Source of the DNA: Defluviitaleaceae bacterium | GTDB taxonomy: Bacteria; Bacillota; Clostridia; Lachnospirales; UBA5962 | DNA: 5,687 nucleotides | NCBI GenBank assembly: GCA_009780765.1 | Contig: WQZK01000136.1 | Location: 1-5,687 of the forward strand | Direction of reading: 5' to 3' | In this document: positions 1 through 5,363 of the stretch, in pieces | Position numbering within the stretch: the stretch's first letter is position 1 | How the letters are laid out: each line of letters opens with the position of its first letter | The notes under the pieces: model-generated | Seen by the model: only the letters and a program-made list of their open reading frames with translations | Database searches by the model: none | Told to the model about the DNA's origin: nothing | Program-made: the position numbers and the translations under genes

Positions 1-79
1 AAAAAATAGAATGCCTGTTCATAAGGTGAAGATGGGGATTTTGTGAGTAGCCTTAGGATAAATTCGATAATTACTGATT

Positions 80-113
80 AAACAAATAAAATGGGCGTAC
101 TTATGTGCGCCCA
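80..113 (-). terminator. Rho-independent terminator of the leftward operon
   Basis: Read on the minus strand, a 9-bp stem (TGGGCGCAC / GTACGCCCA, one G-T wobble) with loop ATAA is followed by the T-rich run TTTTATTTGTTT. It lies 10 nt past the stop codon of the leftward nucleotidyltransferase-like gene, the right place to end that operon. On the plus strand the hairpin is not followed by a T run, so it should act mainly leftward. Confidence 0.85.
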
Positions 114-123
114 GATTTGTCTA

Positions 124-456
124 TTAAAGCAGTATGCTTTCTAAAGATGCTACGCAAACCCCGTCAATTATAACAATCTCATCAACAAACCAATTTTCAA
201 ATATTTCTATGTTTCCATCTATCTCAATTTTTCGTGTACCATCTTCAAGGCAACTCCACTTTGCACCTTTTTGTATCAGTAAATCTGCTAGTAATGTAGA
301 GCAACCCATATCAATATCTCTTGTTTCAGGCTTTATGCCATGCATAACTAAACCTGCACTGGCTGTAACCCAATATTCACTTTTTGGGTATTTTTTTATA
401 TTTAACTTATCAATTATTTTTCGTTTATCTAGCAAATTATCTTCCCCACTCAGCAT
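124..456 (-). CDS. small nucleotidyltransferase-fold protein
   Basis: The product is about 110 aa. Residues 31-50 read TASAGLVMHGIKPETRDIDM, which fits the glycine-rich turn followed by a D-x-D metal site (D47, D49) of minimal nucleotidyltransferases related to the AbiEii/MNT group. A third acidic position may be E84 in IEIF. The C-terminal VASLESILL resembles the end of such domains. The start at 456 is chosen because AAGGA lies 7 nt upstream. An in-frame ATG at 516 would add 20 residues lying almost wholly inside the upstream gene and is less likely. The gene overlaps the 3' end of the metallopeptidase-like gene by 20 nt, so the two are probably translationally coupled. Substrate and role are unknown. 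A toxin or phage-accessory role is possible, but nothing here proves it. Confidence 0.7.
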   Translation of the reverse strand: MLSGEDNLLDKRKIIDKLNIKKYPKSEYWVTASAGLVMHGIKPETRDIDMGCSTLLADLLIQKGAKWSCLEDGTRKIEIDGNIEIFENWFVDEIVIIDGVCVASLESILL

Positions 457-880
457 CAGCTTGTCCTTGAATTCTTCCAAAAGAAACACTTTTATCGTCT
501 GCACCAAGCTCCACATATCCTTTTGTTAAATCTTGCGTTGTTACCTCTAAAAGCTCCATAAATTGTGTATATGCAAAAACATATTTCGGATCTTCGTCAT
601 CCTCGCCATACACACATTTAAGTAAAGACTCTATCATCTGATCCATCCCCCAAAGCTTAATATGCAGTAGCTCATGAATAATAAGAGCTTCAATATTTGT
701 TTGCTTTGGATTGCAATTATTAATTAACATAATTGCTGTTTTGTCGGCTTGGTCGATTTTAACATCACCAGTTTTTCGCCATTCTTTTGTAACAAGTTCT
801 AGTTTTATGTCCCAGTCTTTTAGTCGCAAAATTTTTTGCCATTTTTCTAAAGTTTTTAGCAAATCTCGTTCTTCAAACAT
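437..880 (-). CDS. small zinc-metallopeptidase-like protein (HELLH motif)
   Basis: The product is 147 aa with no signal peptide or membrane segment. Residues 69-73 are HELLH, the HExxH zinc site, inside a hydrophobic helix (IEALIIHELLHIKLW). Acidic residues in QFMELLEVT (E109, E112) could give a third ligand. The N-terminal half (WQKILRLKDWDIKLELV, then TGDVKID) looks like the beta-sheet part of small SprT/ImmA-like zincins found in clostridial genomes and prophages. The start has a TAGGAT ribosome binding site just upstream. It is the first gene of a leftward two-gene operon with a consensus promoter at 910-937. The last 20 nt overlap the next gene. The fold assignment is by motif only; the peptide target is unknown and the protein may be a structural zincin relative rather than an active protease. 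Confidence 0.72.
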   Translation of the reverse strand: MFEERDLLKTLEKWQKILRLKDWDIKLELVTKEWRKTGDVKIDQADKTAIMLINNCNPKQTNIEALIIHELLHIKLWGMDQMIESLLKCVYGEDDEDPKYVFAYTQFMELLEVTTQDLTKGYVELGADDKSVSFGRIQGQADAEWGR

Positions 881-909
881 ATCATCCTACCCCTTGTCCT
901 TTTTTATAT

Positions 910-937
910 ATTATATAGCACTTATTTTATTTGTCAA
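910..937 (-). promoter_or_regulatory. leftward sigma-A-type promoter
   Basis: On the minus strand TTGACA (937-932) and TATAAT (915-910) are 16 nt apart, both perfect consensus hexamers. The promoter ends about 30 nt before the metallopeptidase-like start codon, so the leader is short. Its -35 box is one half of the palindrome at 932-945. Confidence 0.75.
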
Positions 938-945
938 TATTGACA
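932..945. repeat. 14-bp perfect palindrome joining two divergent -35 boxes
   Basis: TGTCAATATTGACA is its own reverse complement. Its left half read on the minus strand is the -35 box of the leftward operon, and its right half read on the plus strand is the -35 box of the tRNA-Sec promoter, with only 2 bp between. It may simply be two back-to-back -35 boxes, or also an operator for a dimeric repressor. No regulator gene is visible nearby. Confidence 0.6.
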
Positions 946-968
946 CACAAATAAATATATGCTATCAT
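940..968 (+). promoter_or_regulatory. promoter of tRNA-Sec, probably also of the grd operon
   Basis: TTGACA (940-945) and TATCAT (963-968) are separated by 17 nt, and TG at 960-961 gives an extended -10. The expected start site is near 975, only a few nt before the tRNA 5' end at 979. No terminator or comparable promoter is seen between the tRNA and the glycine riboswitch, so transcription from here probably runs into the riboswitch. Confidence 0.75.
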
Positions 969-978
969 AAATATATAT

Positions 979-1076
979 GGGGGTAAATGGGTTGCTGGTG
1001 TGCCCTCTGGTCTTCAAAACCAGTAATAGCAGGTAGGCCCTGCTTAGGTGGGTTCGATTCCCACTTGCTCCCGCCA
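979..1076 (+). tRNA. selC: tRNA-Sec (anticodon TCA), reads UGA as selenocysteine
   Basis: This 98-nt gene has the features of a bacterial selenocysteine tRNA. The acceptor stem has 8 bp (GGGGGTAA 979-986 with TTGCTCCC 1065-1072, two wobbles). The anticodon loop CTTCAAA (1012-1018) carries TCA at 1014-1016. A long variable arm has a 6-bp stem (AGCAGG 1028-1033 with CCTGCT 1039-1044). The T arm has 5 bp around TTCGATT. The discriminator is G1073 and CCA is encoded at 1074-1076. Family knowledge: it is charged with serine, converted to Sec by SelA, and delivered by SelB to UGA codons preceding a SECIS hairpin. GrdB in this window is a direct client. Only 10 nt separate its 3' end from the first paired base of the glycine riboswitch, so 3' maturation by a nuclease is likely needed to release it from a longer transcript. 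Confidence 0.95.
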
Positions 1077-1086
1077 AATTAAATAT

Positions 1087-1198
1087 TATTGAATGATGGT
1101 TATAGGAGAGATCGTTTAAAACGGCGCCGAAGGGTTAAGTACTGCACTGCCAACTGTAGTATGATAATCTCAGGCAAAAGGACTATAGCTTGACAATA
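1087..1198 (+). promoter_or_regulatory. glycine riboswitch, single aptamer with kink-turn
   Basis: The conserved core is present: GGAGAGAT (1105-1112), GGCGCCGAAGG (1123-1133) and ATCTCAGGCAAAAGGAC (1167-1183). P1 pairs 1098-1105 with 1183-1190; P2 pairs GAGAT (1108-1112) with ATCTC (1167-1171); CGTT/AACG (1113-1122) and TACTGCA/TGTAGTA (1140-1161) form the other stems. A kink-turn can be drawn in full: helix TATTG/CAATA (1087-1091 with 1194-1198), a 3-nt bulge AAT (1092-1094), then tandem G-A pairs from GA 1095-1096 and GA 1192-1193. Glycine riboswitches usually activate genes, mostly for glycine breakdown. Here the genes downstream are for glycine reductase, which fits. No second aptamer core follows. 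Confidence 0.93.
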
Positions 1199-1231
1199 TT
1201 CTGAAGTTTTAGCAAGAAGCGAACAACAGAG
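1199..1231 (+). other. possible ghost aptamer of the glycine riboswitch
   Basis: In single-aptamer glycine riboswitches a vestigial 'ghost' hairpin after the aptamer stabilises it. Here TTCTG (1199-1203) can pair with CAGAG (1227-1231) around a purine-rich loop, and it follows the kink-turn directly. The stem is only 5 bp with one wobble, so this is an inference from position. Confidence 0.4.
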
Positions 1232-1237
1232 ATTTAG

Positions 1238-1291
1238 GCATCGGTATTAGTGCGTTTTTTGTGCTAGAATACTGGATGCTTTTTTGTTTTT
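1238..1291 (+). terminator. intrinsic terminator, riboswitch expression platform
   Basis: A long hairpin pairs GCATC (1238-1242) with GATGC (1275-1279), GGTATT (1243-1248) with AATACT (1268-1273), and AGTGC (1249-1253) with GTGCT (1261-1265) through wobbles. It is followed by TTTTTTGTTTTT (1280-1291). It lies 40 nt after the aptamer and before grdX, as expected for transcriptional attenuation. AATCTC in aptamer P2 (1166-1171) could instead pair with GAGATT (1229-1234), just upstream of the hairpin. Which fold glycine favours cannot be decided by eye. Confidence 0.85.
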
Positions 1292-1303
1292 CATGCACCA
1301 ACA

Positions 1304-1378
1304 CGTCATTGCGGACTTGACCCGCAATCTCACACCTTAGATTTTAGGACGAGATGTCGTGTCAAGCACGGCATGACG
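1304..1378. repeat. 75-bp inverted-repeat element (dispersed palindrome type)
   Basis: The outer arms are CGTCAT (1304-1309) and ATGACG (1373-1378). The left 28 nt match the reverse complement of the right 28 nt at 21 positions, including ATCTC/GAGAT at the inner ends. Each arm also folds on itself: TTGCGG with CCGCAA (1310-1327) and TGTCGTG with CACGGCA (1355-1373). It is more GC-rich than its surroundings and has no open frame, which suggests a small non-coding mobile repeat. It sits in the grdX leader after the riboswitch terminator. Positions 1379-1410 hold nothing else recognisable. Confidence 0.6.
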
Positions 1379-1424
1379 ATATTTGTAAGTTCTGCTTTAT
1401 TTCAATTATAGGAGAATGGCTAGT

Positions 1425-1796
1425 ATGCTATGTATTACAAACAATAAGTTAGTTCTTGATGAGTATAAAAACACTTTAAATATAGAATATTATGATATTC
1501 CTTTAAAAGATATTCTTATTAAAACTCGTGATAAAATTCACGAACATTATAAACTTCTTACGCACCCATTATCAGGTAGTATTAAACCCGGCGAAACGCC
1601 TTATAAAACTATATTTATTGAAAAAGGTAACAAGCTTGATATGGATTCGGTTATCCTTATAGAAAATTGTATTAACATGTGCAATAATTTTGAAATTATA
1701 GATAAAAGTAAATACTTAAACCCTGAAAAGTCGATACAAGATTTTGAAATTATAGATTTATCGCTTGCGAAATCGGCACTATCTAGTATTCATTGA
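1425..1796 (+). CDS. grdX: GrdX family protein
   Basis: The product is 123 aa, soluble, with no signal peptide. It begins MLCITNNKLV, like the xITNNxxV start of GrdX proteins, and has the family signature LLTHPLSGSIKPGETPYK at residues 44-61. GrdX is encoded at the head of many glycine, sarcosine and betaine reductase operons; its biochemical role is not established. An ATG at 1416 is in frame but only 1 nt from the AGGAG at 1410-1414, while the ATG at 1425 has 10 nt spacing and matches the usual family start, so 1425 is preferred. It is the first gene after the glycine riboswitch and its terminator. Translation ends at TGA followed directly by in-frame TAA, which limits any Sec readthrough. 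A small hairpin (CAACTC/GAGTTG, 1803-1819) lies in the 74-nt gap before grdE. Confidence 0.9.
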   Translation: MLCITNNKLVLDEYKNTLNIEYYDIPLKDILIKTRDKIHEHYKLLTHPLSGSIKPGETPYKTIFIEKGNKLDMDSVILIENCINMCNNFEIIDKSKYLNPEKSIQDFEIIDLSLAKSALSSIH

Positions 1797-1870
1797 TAAT
1801 CTCAACTCAATTAGAGTTGTGTTATATATAATATCATCATAAACAAAAATATAATAAGGAGGTATGTGTT

Positions 1871-3151
1871 TTGAAATTAGAACTAGGGTATATTTTGATT
1901 AAAGATATACAATTTTCAAACGTTTCAAAAGTAGAAAACGGTACTCTTTTCGTAAACCAAGATGAAATTAAAGCTTTGGTTTTAGAGGACGAAAACATCG
2001 CATCTTGCGAACTAGATTTAGCAAGACCTGGCGAAAGCATTCGTATAACACCTGTTAAAGACGTTATCGAGCCAAGAGTTAAAGTAGAGGGTACTGGAAG
2101 CATTTTCCCAGGTACTTTAAACAAGGTTGAAACTGTTGGAAATGGTAAAACACATGTTTTAAAAGGCTGTGCGGTTGTTACAGCGGGTAAAGTTGTTGGT
2201 TTCCAAGAAGGTATTATCGACATGGTTGGAGAAGGTGCTAAATACACGCCATTTTCACAACTTAACAACTTAGTTTTGGTTATGAATCCTGTTGATGGTT
2301 TAAAACCTCACGAGCATGAAAAATCTTTAAGAATGGCTGGGCTTAAAGTTGCTGCACACATTGGCGAACTTGCAAGAAACTTAACGCCTTGCGAAACTGA
2401 AGTTTTTGAAACTCCTAGCATTTCTGAAGGTATTAAGATGTATCCAAACCTTCCACGTGTTGCATATGTGCAAATGCTTCAAAGCCAAGGTTTACTTCAT
2501 GACACGTATGTTTACGGTGTAGATGCAAAACAAACGCTTTCAACACTTATTTATCCAACAGAAATTATGGATGGTGCCATCATTAGTGGTAATTGCGTTT
2601 CTGCTTGTGATAAAAACACAACATACCATCATTTAAATAACCCTGTTGTGCATGACTTATTTGCAGAACATGGAAAAACTTTAAATTTTGTATGCACAAT
2701 TTTAACTAACGAAAACGTTTTCCTTATGGACAAAGAGCGTTCTTCTGACTGGAGTGCTAAACTTTCTGAAATGCTCGGGCTAGACGGCGTTATCATCAGC
2801 CAAGAAGGTTTTGGTAACCCTGATACTGACCTTATCATGAACTGTAAAAAAATCGAAGCAAAAGGCGTTAAAACTGTTATTATTACAGATGAATACGCTG
2901 GGCGTGACGGCAAGAGCCAATCTTTAGCTGATGCAGATGCAGCGGCTGATGCGGTTGTTACTGGCGGAAATGCTAACGAAGTTGTTGTACTACCTAAGCT
3001 TGACAAAGTTATTGGCTCTTTAGACTGGGTTGACACTTGTGCAGGCGGTTTTGATGGTTCTTTAGCTAAAGACGGTACAATAACTGTTGAAATTCAAGCA
3101 ATTACAGGCGCTACTAATGAGCTTGGCTTTAACAAGCTTTCGGCAAGATAA
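1871..3151 (+). CDS. grdE: glycine reductase component B, alpha/beta subunit precursor GrdE
   Basis: The product is 426 aa, a normal GrdE length. With GrdB it forms the substrate-binding component B of glycine reductase. The proprotein cuts itself at an Asn-Cys bond and the new N-terminal Cys becomes a pyruvoyl group that holds the glycine amine as a Schiff base. The site is visible as ISGNCVSACDKNTTYHH, with N241 and C242. This gives an N-terminal piece of 241 residues and a pyruvoyl piece of about 185. The start is TTG at 1871, supported by AGGAGG at 1857-1862 with 8 nt spacing and by the family-like beginning MKLELGYILIKDIQF. No in-frame ATG gives a better start. It is distinguished from the sarcosine and betaine paralogues (GrdG, GrdI) mainly by the glycine riboswitch context, so substrate assignment is likely but not certain. 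Confidence 0.93.
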   Translation: MKLELGYILIKDIQFSNVSKVENGTLFVNQDEIKALVLEDENIASCELDLARPGESIRITPVKDVIEPRVKVEGTGSIFPGTLNKVETVGNGKTHVLKGCAVVTAGKVVGFQEGIIDMVGEGAKYTPFSQLNNLVLVMNPVDGLKPHEHEKSLRMAGLKVAAHIGELARNLTPCETEVFETPSISEGIKMYPNLPRVAYVQMLQSQGLLHDTYVYGVDAKQTLSTLIYPTEIMDGAIISGNCVSACDKNTTYHHLNNPVVHDLFAEHGKTLNFVCTILTNENVFLMDKERSSDWSAKLSEMLGLDGVIISQEGFGNPDTDLIMNCKKIEAKGVKTVIITDEYAGRDGKSQSLADADAAADAVVTGGNANEVVVLPKLDKVIGSLDWVDTCAGGFDGSLAKDGTITVEIQAITGATNELGFNKLSAR

Positions 3152-3155
3152 TAAA

Positions 3156-3256
3156 GGGAGCAGAATTCAAAATAAAAAAACAAATTTAGCCAAGCACTGT
3201 TTTGCGAAGCAAAAAGTGCAAGCGTAAAATTTGATTTTTTATTACAGAAAGCTCCC
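3156..3256. repeat. 101-nt imperfect palindrome between grdE and grdB
   Basis: Nested arms fold nearly the whole spacer. GGGAGC (3156-3161) pairs with GCTCCC (3251-3256). The 17-nt arms 3171-3187 and 3227-3243 match at 16 positions. GCACT-g-TTTTGC (3194-3205) pairs with GCAAAA-AGTGC (3209-3219) around loop GAA, with one bulged G. There is no T run directly after the outer stem, so it is not a typical terminator. It looks like a small non-coding palindromic insertion or an mRNA processing structure, and it occupies the place where grdA lies in several known grd operons. The grdB ribosome binding site follows it. Confidence 0.75.
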
Positions 3257-3277
3257 GCAGAAAAGGAGGAAAACATA

Positions 3278-4585
3278 ATGGCAAAATTAAAAGTTGTACA
3301 CTATTTAAACCAGTTCTTTGCACAAATTGGCGGCGAAGAAATGGCTCATATAGCACCAGAACTACGCCAAGGCGTTGTTGGTCCTGGTCTTGCATTTAAC
3401 CAAGCTTTTGGCGATGAGGCAGAAATTGTTGCTACAGTAATTTGCGGTGACTCTTATTTTAATGAAAATTTAGAAGATGCTAAAGCTAAAGTTTTGGAAA
3501 TGGTTAAATCTCAAAATCCTGATATTTTTGTTGCAGGTCCTGCGTTTAATGCCGGTCGTTACGGTGTTGCTTGCGGTACTATGGCAGAGCTTATCAAAAA
3601 TGAGTTAAACATCCCAGTTGTTTCTGGTATGTATATCGAAAACCCTGGGGCGGACATGTTTAAACAAGCTGTTTACATGATTTCTACAAGAGATTCTGCA
3701 ACAGGCATGAGAGATGCAGCTCCTAAAATGGCAGCTCTTGCTTTAAAACTTGCTAAAGGTGAGAAAGTTGGTTCTTCTGCAGAAGATTTCTACATTCCAA
3801 ACGGCACACGTGTTAATTTCTTTGAAGAAGAAAGAGGCTCGAAGCGTGCGGTTAATATGCTTCTCAAAAAACTTGGCGGCAAACCTTTCGTTACAGAATT
3901 CCCTATGCCTGACTTTGATAGAGTTGAGCCAAACCCAGCAATTAAAGATATTACAAAAGCGAAAATCGCGATTGTAACTTCTGGCGGTATTGTTCCTAAA
4001 GGAAACCCTGACAGAATCGAATCTTCTTCTGCTCAAAAATATGGTAAGTATGACATTGAAGGTCTTACAGACCTTACAGAAGCAAGCCACGAAACAGCTC
4101 ACGGCGGTTACGACCCTGTTTACGCTAACCAAGACTCTGACAGAGTTATCCCTGTTGATGTTTTAAGAGAATTTGAAAGCCAAGGCAAAATCGGCTCTTT
4201 ACACAGATACTTCTACACAACAACAGGAAACGGCACATCTGTTGCAAGCTCTAAAGCTTTTGCTGAAGAATTTTCGGCAGAACTTAGAAATGATGGGGTA
4301 GACGCTGTTATCTTAACCTCTACTTGAGGTACTTGTACTCGTTGCGGTGCAACGATGGTAAAAGAAATTGAGCGTGCTGGTATTCCAGTTGTTCACCTTT
4401 GTACAGTAGTACCTATTTCTTTAACGGTTGGAGCTAACAGAATTGTTCCTGCTATTGCTATCCCTTACCCACTTGGAAACCCTGCAGTTTCTATGGAAGA
4501 AGAGAAAGTTATTAGAAGAAATATTTGCGAAAAAGCACTTGTTGCCTTAACTACAGAAGTTACAGAGCAAACAGTTTTTGAGTAA
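3278..4585 (+). CDS. grdB: glycine reductase component B, selenoprotein subunit GrdB
   Basis: One 435-aa selenoprotein is encoded if the in-frame TGA at 4325-4327 is read as selenocysteine (residue 350). The site reads ILTST-U-GTCTRCGATMVKEIERAG, the family U-x-x-C-x-x-C motif (U350, C353, C356), and the frame continues with family sequence (PVVHLCTVVPISLTVGANR) to TAA. Other family blocks are VVHYLNQFFAQIGGEE near the start, ICGDSYFNEN (56-64), AGPAFNAGRYGVACG (86-100) and VTSGGIVPKGNPDRIESSSA. In glycine reductase the selenol takes up the carboxymethyl group from the glycine-pyruvoyl adduct on GrdE and passes it to selenoprotein A, which leads to acetyl phosphate. AGGAGG at 3264-3269 with 8 nt spacing supports the start. 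A gene caller that stops at TGA would wrongly split this into two ORFs. A GrdF-type sarcosine role is possible but the glycine riboswitch argues for glycine. Confidence 0.95.
4328..4360 (+). promoter_or_regulatory. bacterial SECIS-like hairpin in grdB
   Basis: CGTTGC (4340-4345) pairs perfectly with GCAACG (4349-4354) around the loop GGT, and TAC (4336-4338) can pair with GTA (4358-4360) below a small bulge. The upper stem starts 12 nt after the TGA, close to the spacing of known bacterial SECIS elements that bind SelB within the reading frame. The loop keeps a GGT like the E. coli element. Confidence 0.8.
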
Positions 4586-4592
4586 AAAATTT

Positions 4593-5105
4593 ATGAAAAA
4601 ATATATACTTGCTATATGTTTGATGGCAATCGTGTTGTTTACTTTTTCAGCTTGTAGTAGGAATGAGCTAGATTTAGAGCAAATTGAACAACCCGTGCAA
4701 GAATTTATGGGCGGCATATTTCACCAATTTGACAACCTTGGGTTTTCCATTGAGTTCCCTGCTTTCTGGGAAGGAAAATACGGTATAGCAGAAGTGGATA
4801 ATTTCGAGCCAGATTTACGGCTGGTGGCAATATATCATTTGGGCAGTGCCGAATTTGGAGGAGTTTTGCTTAGGTTAGGCAGAGCTGTGGGAGAGCATTT
4901 TACTTATGATAATCCACCTCTTATGGCGGGAGGCTCAATATTGCTTAAACAAACTGGCGGATACACTTATTTTATTAATTTCCCTAGTGATGTGCAGCAT
5001 GATGGCCCTAACAGCGAGTCAGGCATTGAATACCTAGAAATGGTAGGATATTGGGAGCCAAGCCATTGGGATTTTCTTGTAAACAGCTTTAGGCTTATCG
5101 AATAG
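4593..5105 (+). CDS. putative lipoprotein of unknown function
   Basis: The product is about 170 aa. It starts with a lipoprotein signal peptide: MKKY, a hydrophobic stretch (ILAICLMAIVLF), then the lipobox FSAC with C21 as the likely lipidated residue. The protein should be anchored on the outer face of the membrane. The mature part is acidic and rich in aromatic and glycine residues (GFSIEFPAFWEGKYG, YFINFPSDV, GYWEPSHWDFLVNSF) and ends with a Trp-rich segment. I do not recognise the family. It begins 7 nt after the grdB stop, so it is very probably in the grd transcript, although it is not a usual grd gene. No clear ribosome binding site is seen before 4593. An in-frame TTG at 4578, overlapping the grdB end, would add MSKKF and is a fair alternative start with translational coupling. 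Confidence 0.75.
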   Translation: MKKYILAICLMAIVLFTFSACSRNELDLEQIEQPVQEFMGGIFHQFDNLGFSIEFPAFWEGKYGIAEVDNFEPDLRLVAIYHLGSAEFGGVLLRLGRAVGEHFTYDNPPLMAGGSILLKQTGGYTYFINFPSDVQHDGPNSESGIEYLEMVGYWEPSHWDFLVNSFRLIE

Positions 5106-5130
5106 CAAATATTAAAAATTTGAAACAAAT

Positions 5131-5164
5131 TTGAGACTTTTGAGGGGTACTTCTGTGCTATACT
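5131..5164 (+). promoter_or_regulatory. possible promoter for the acetyltransferase gene
   Basis: TATACT (5159-5164) is preceded by TG at 5156-5157, giving an extended -10. The best -35-like box, TTGAGA (5131-5136), is 22 nt away, too far for ideal spacing, so recognition would rest on the extended -10. It would produce a leader of about 190 nt. Confidence 0.35.
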
Positions 5165-5196
5165 AGTATCATAGAAAGTTAGATAATAGTATAAAG

Positions 5197-5356
5197 CCTG
5201 ATTTTTAAGGGGTTTATGCACTAACTAAGCGACGAAGCTACTAAACTCGCAAAAATCCTGATTTTTGCGAAAAGGCAATAGGCGAAATCAAGAGGGATTC
5301 ATTCCCTCGCAAGATCGAGCCATTGCCTGCCTCTCTCAAAAGTCAAGAAAATCAGG
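5197..5356 (+). repeat. nested hairpins in the acetyltransferase leader
   Basis: CCTGATTTT (5197-5205) and AAAATCAGG (5348-5356) can close a 160-nt domain. Inside it are a perfect 10-bp hairpin, TCGCAAAAAT / ATTTTTGCGA with loop CCTG (5247-5270); a hairpin AGGCAAT / ATTGCCT (5273-5279 with 5322-5328) with an added GG/CC; and within that GAGGGA / TCCCTC (5292-5308). CCTGATTTTT occurs twice directly and once inverted. It may be a small palindromic repeat cluster or a structured 5' leader. No known riboswitch core is recognised. Confidence 0.5.
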
Positions 5357-5363
5357 GATTTAA

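Noticed and set aside
2..46. A 14-codon open stretch ending in TGA at the left edge, possibly the tail of a rightward gene.
   Set aside because: An open run this short is expected by chance and shows no recognisable motif, so positions 1-79 are left unassigned.
1191..1237. A second glycine aptamer after the first.
   Set aside because: No GCCGAAGG or CAGGCAAAAGGAC core is present and the space is too short. A ghost stem explains it better.
1794..1819. TGA of grdX followed by a CAACTC/GAGTTG hairpin, resembling a second SECIS.
   Set aside because: The next in-frame codon is TAA, so readthrough would add only one residue, and the GrdX family ends here. The hairpin is more likely incidental or a weak pause site.
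1827..1832. TATAAT before grdE as an internal promoter.
   Set aside because: No acceptable -35 box lies 16-19 nt upstream, and the area is simply A+T-rich.
1837..3036. Long leftward open frames opposite grdE, and similar frames opposite grdB.
   Set aside because: They mirror the strongly supported rightward genes, lack ribosome binding sites and show no family resemblance.
5116..5132. AAATTTG/CAAATTT hairpin after the lipoprotein gene as a terminator.
   Set aside because: The stem is A+T-rich and is not followed by a T run. The end of the grd transcript is therefore not visible.
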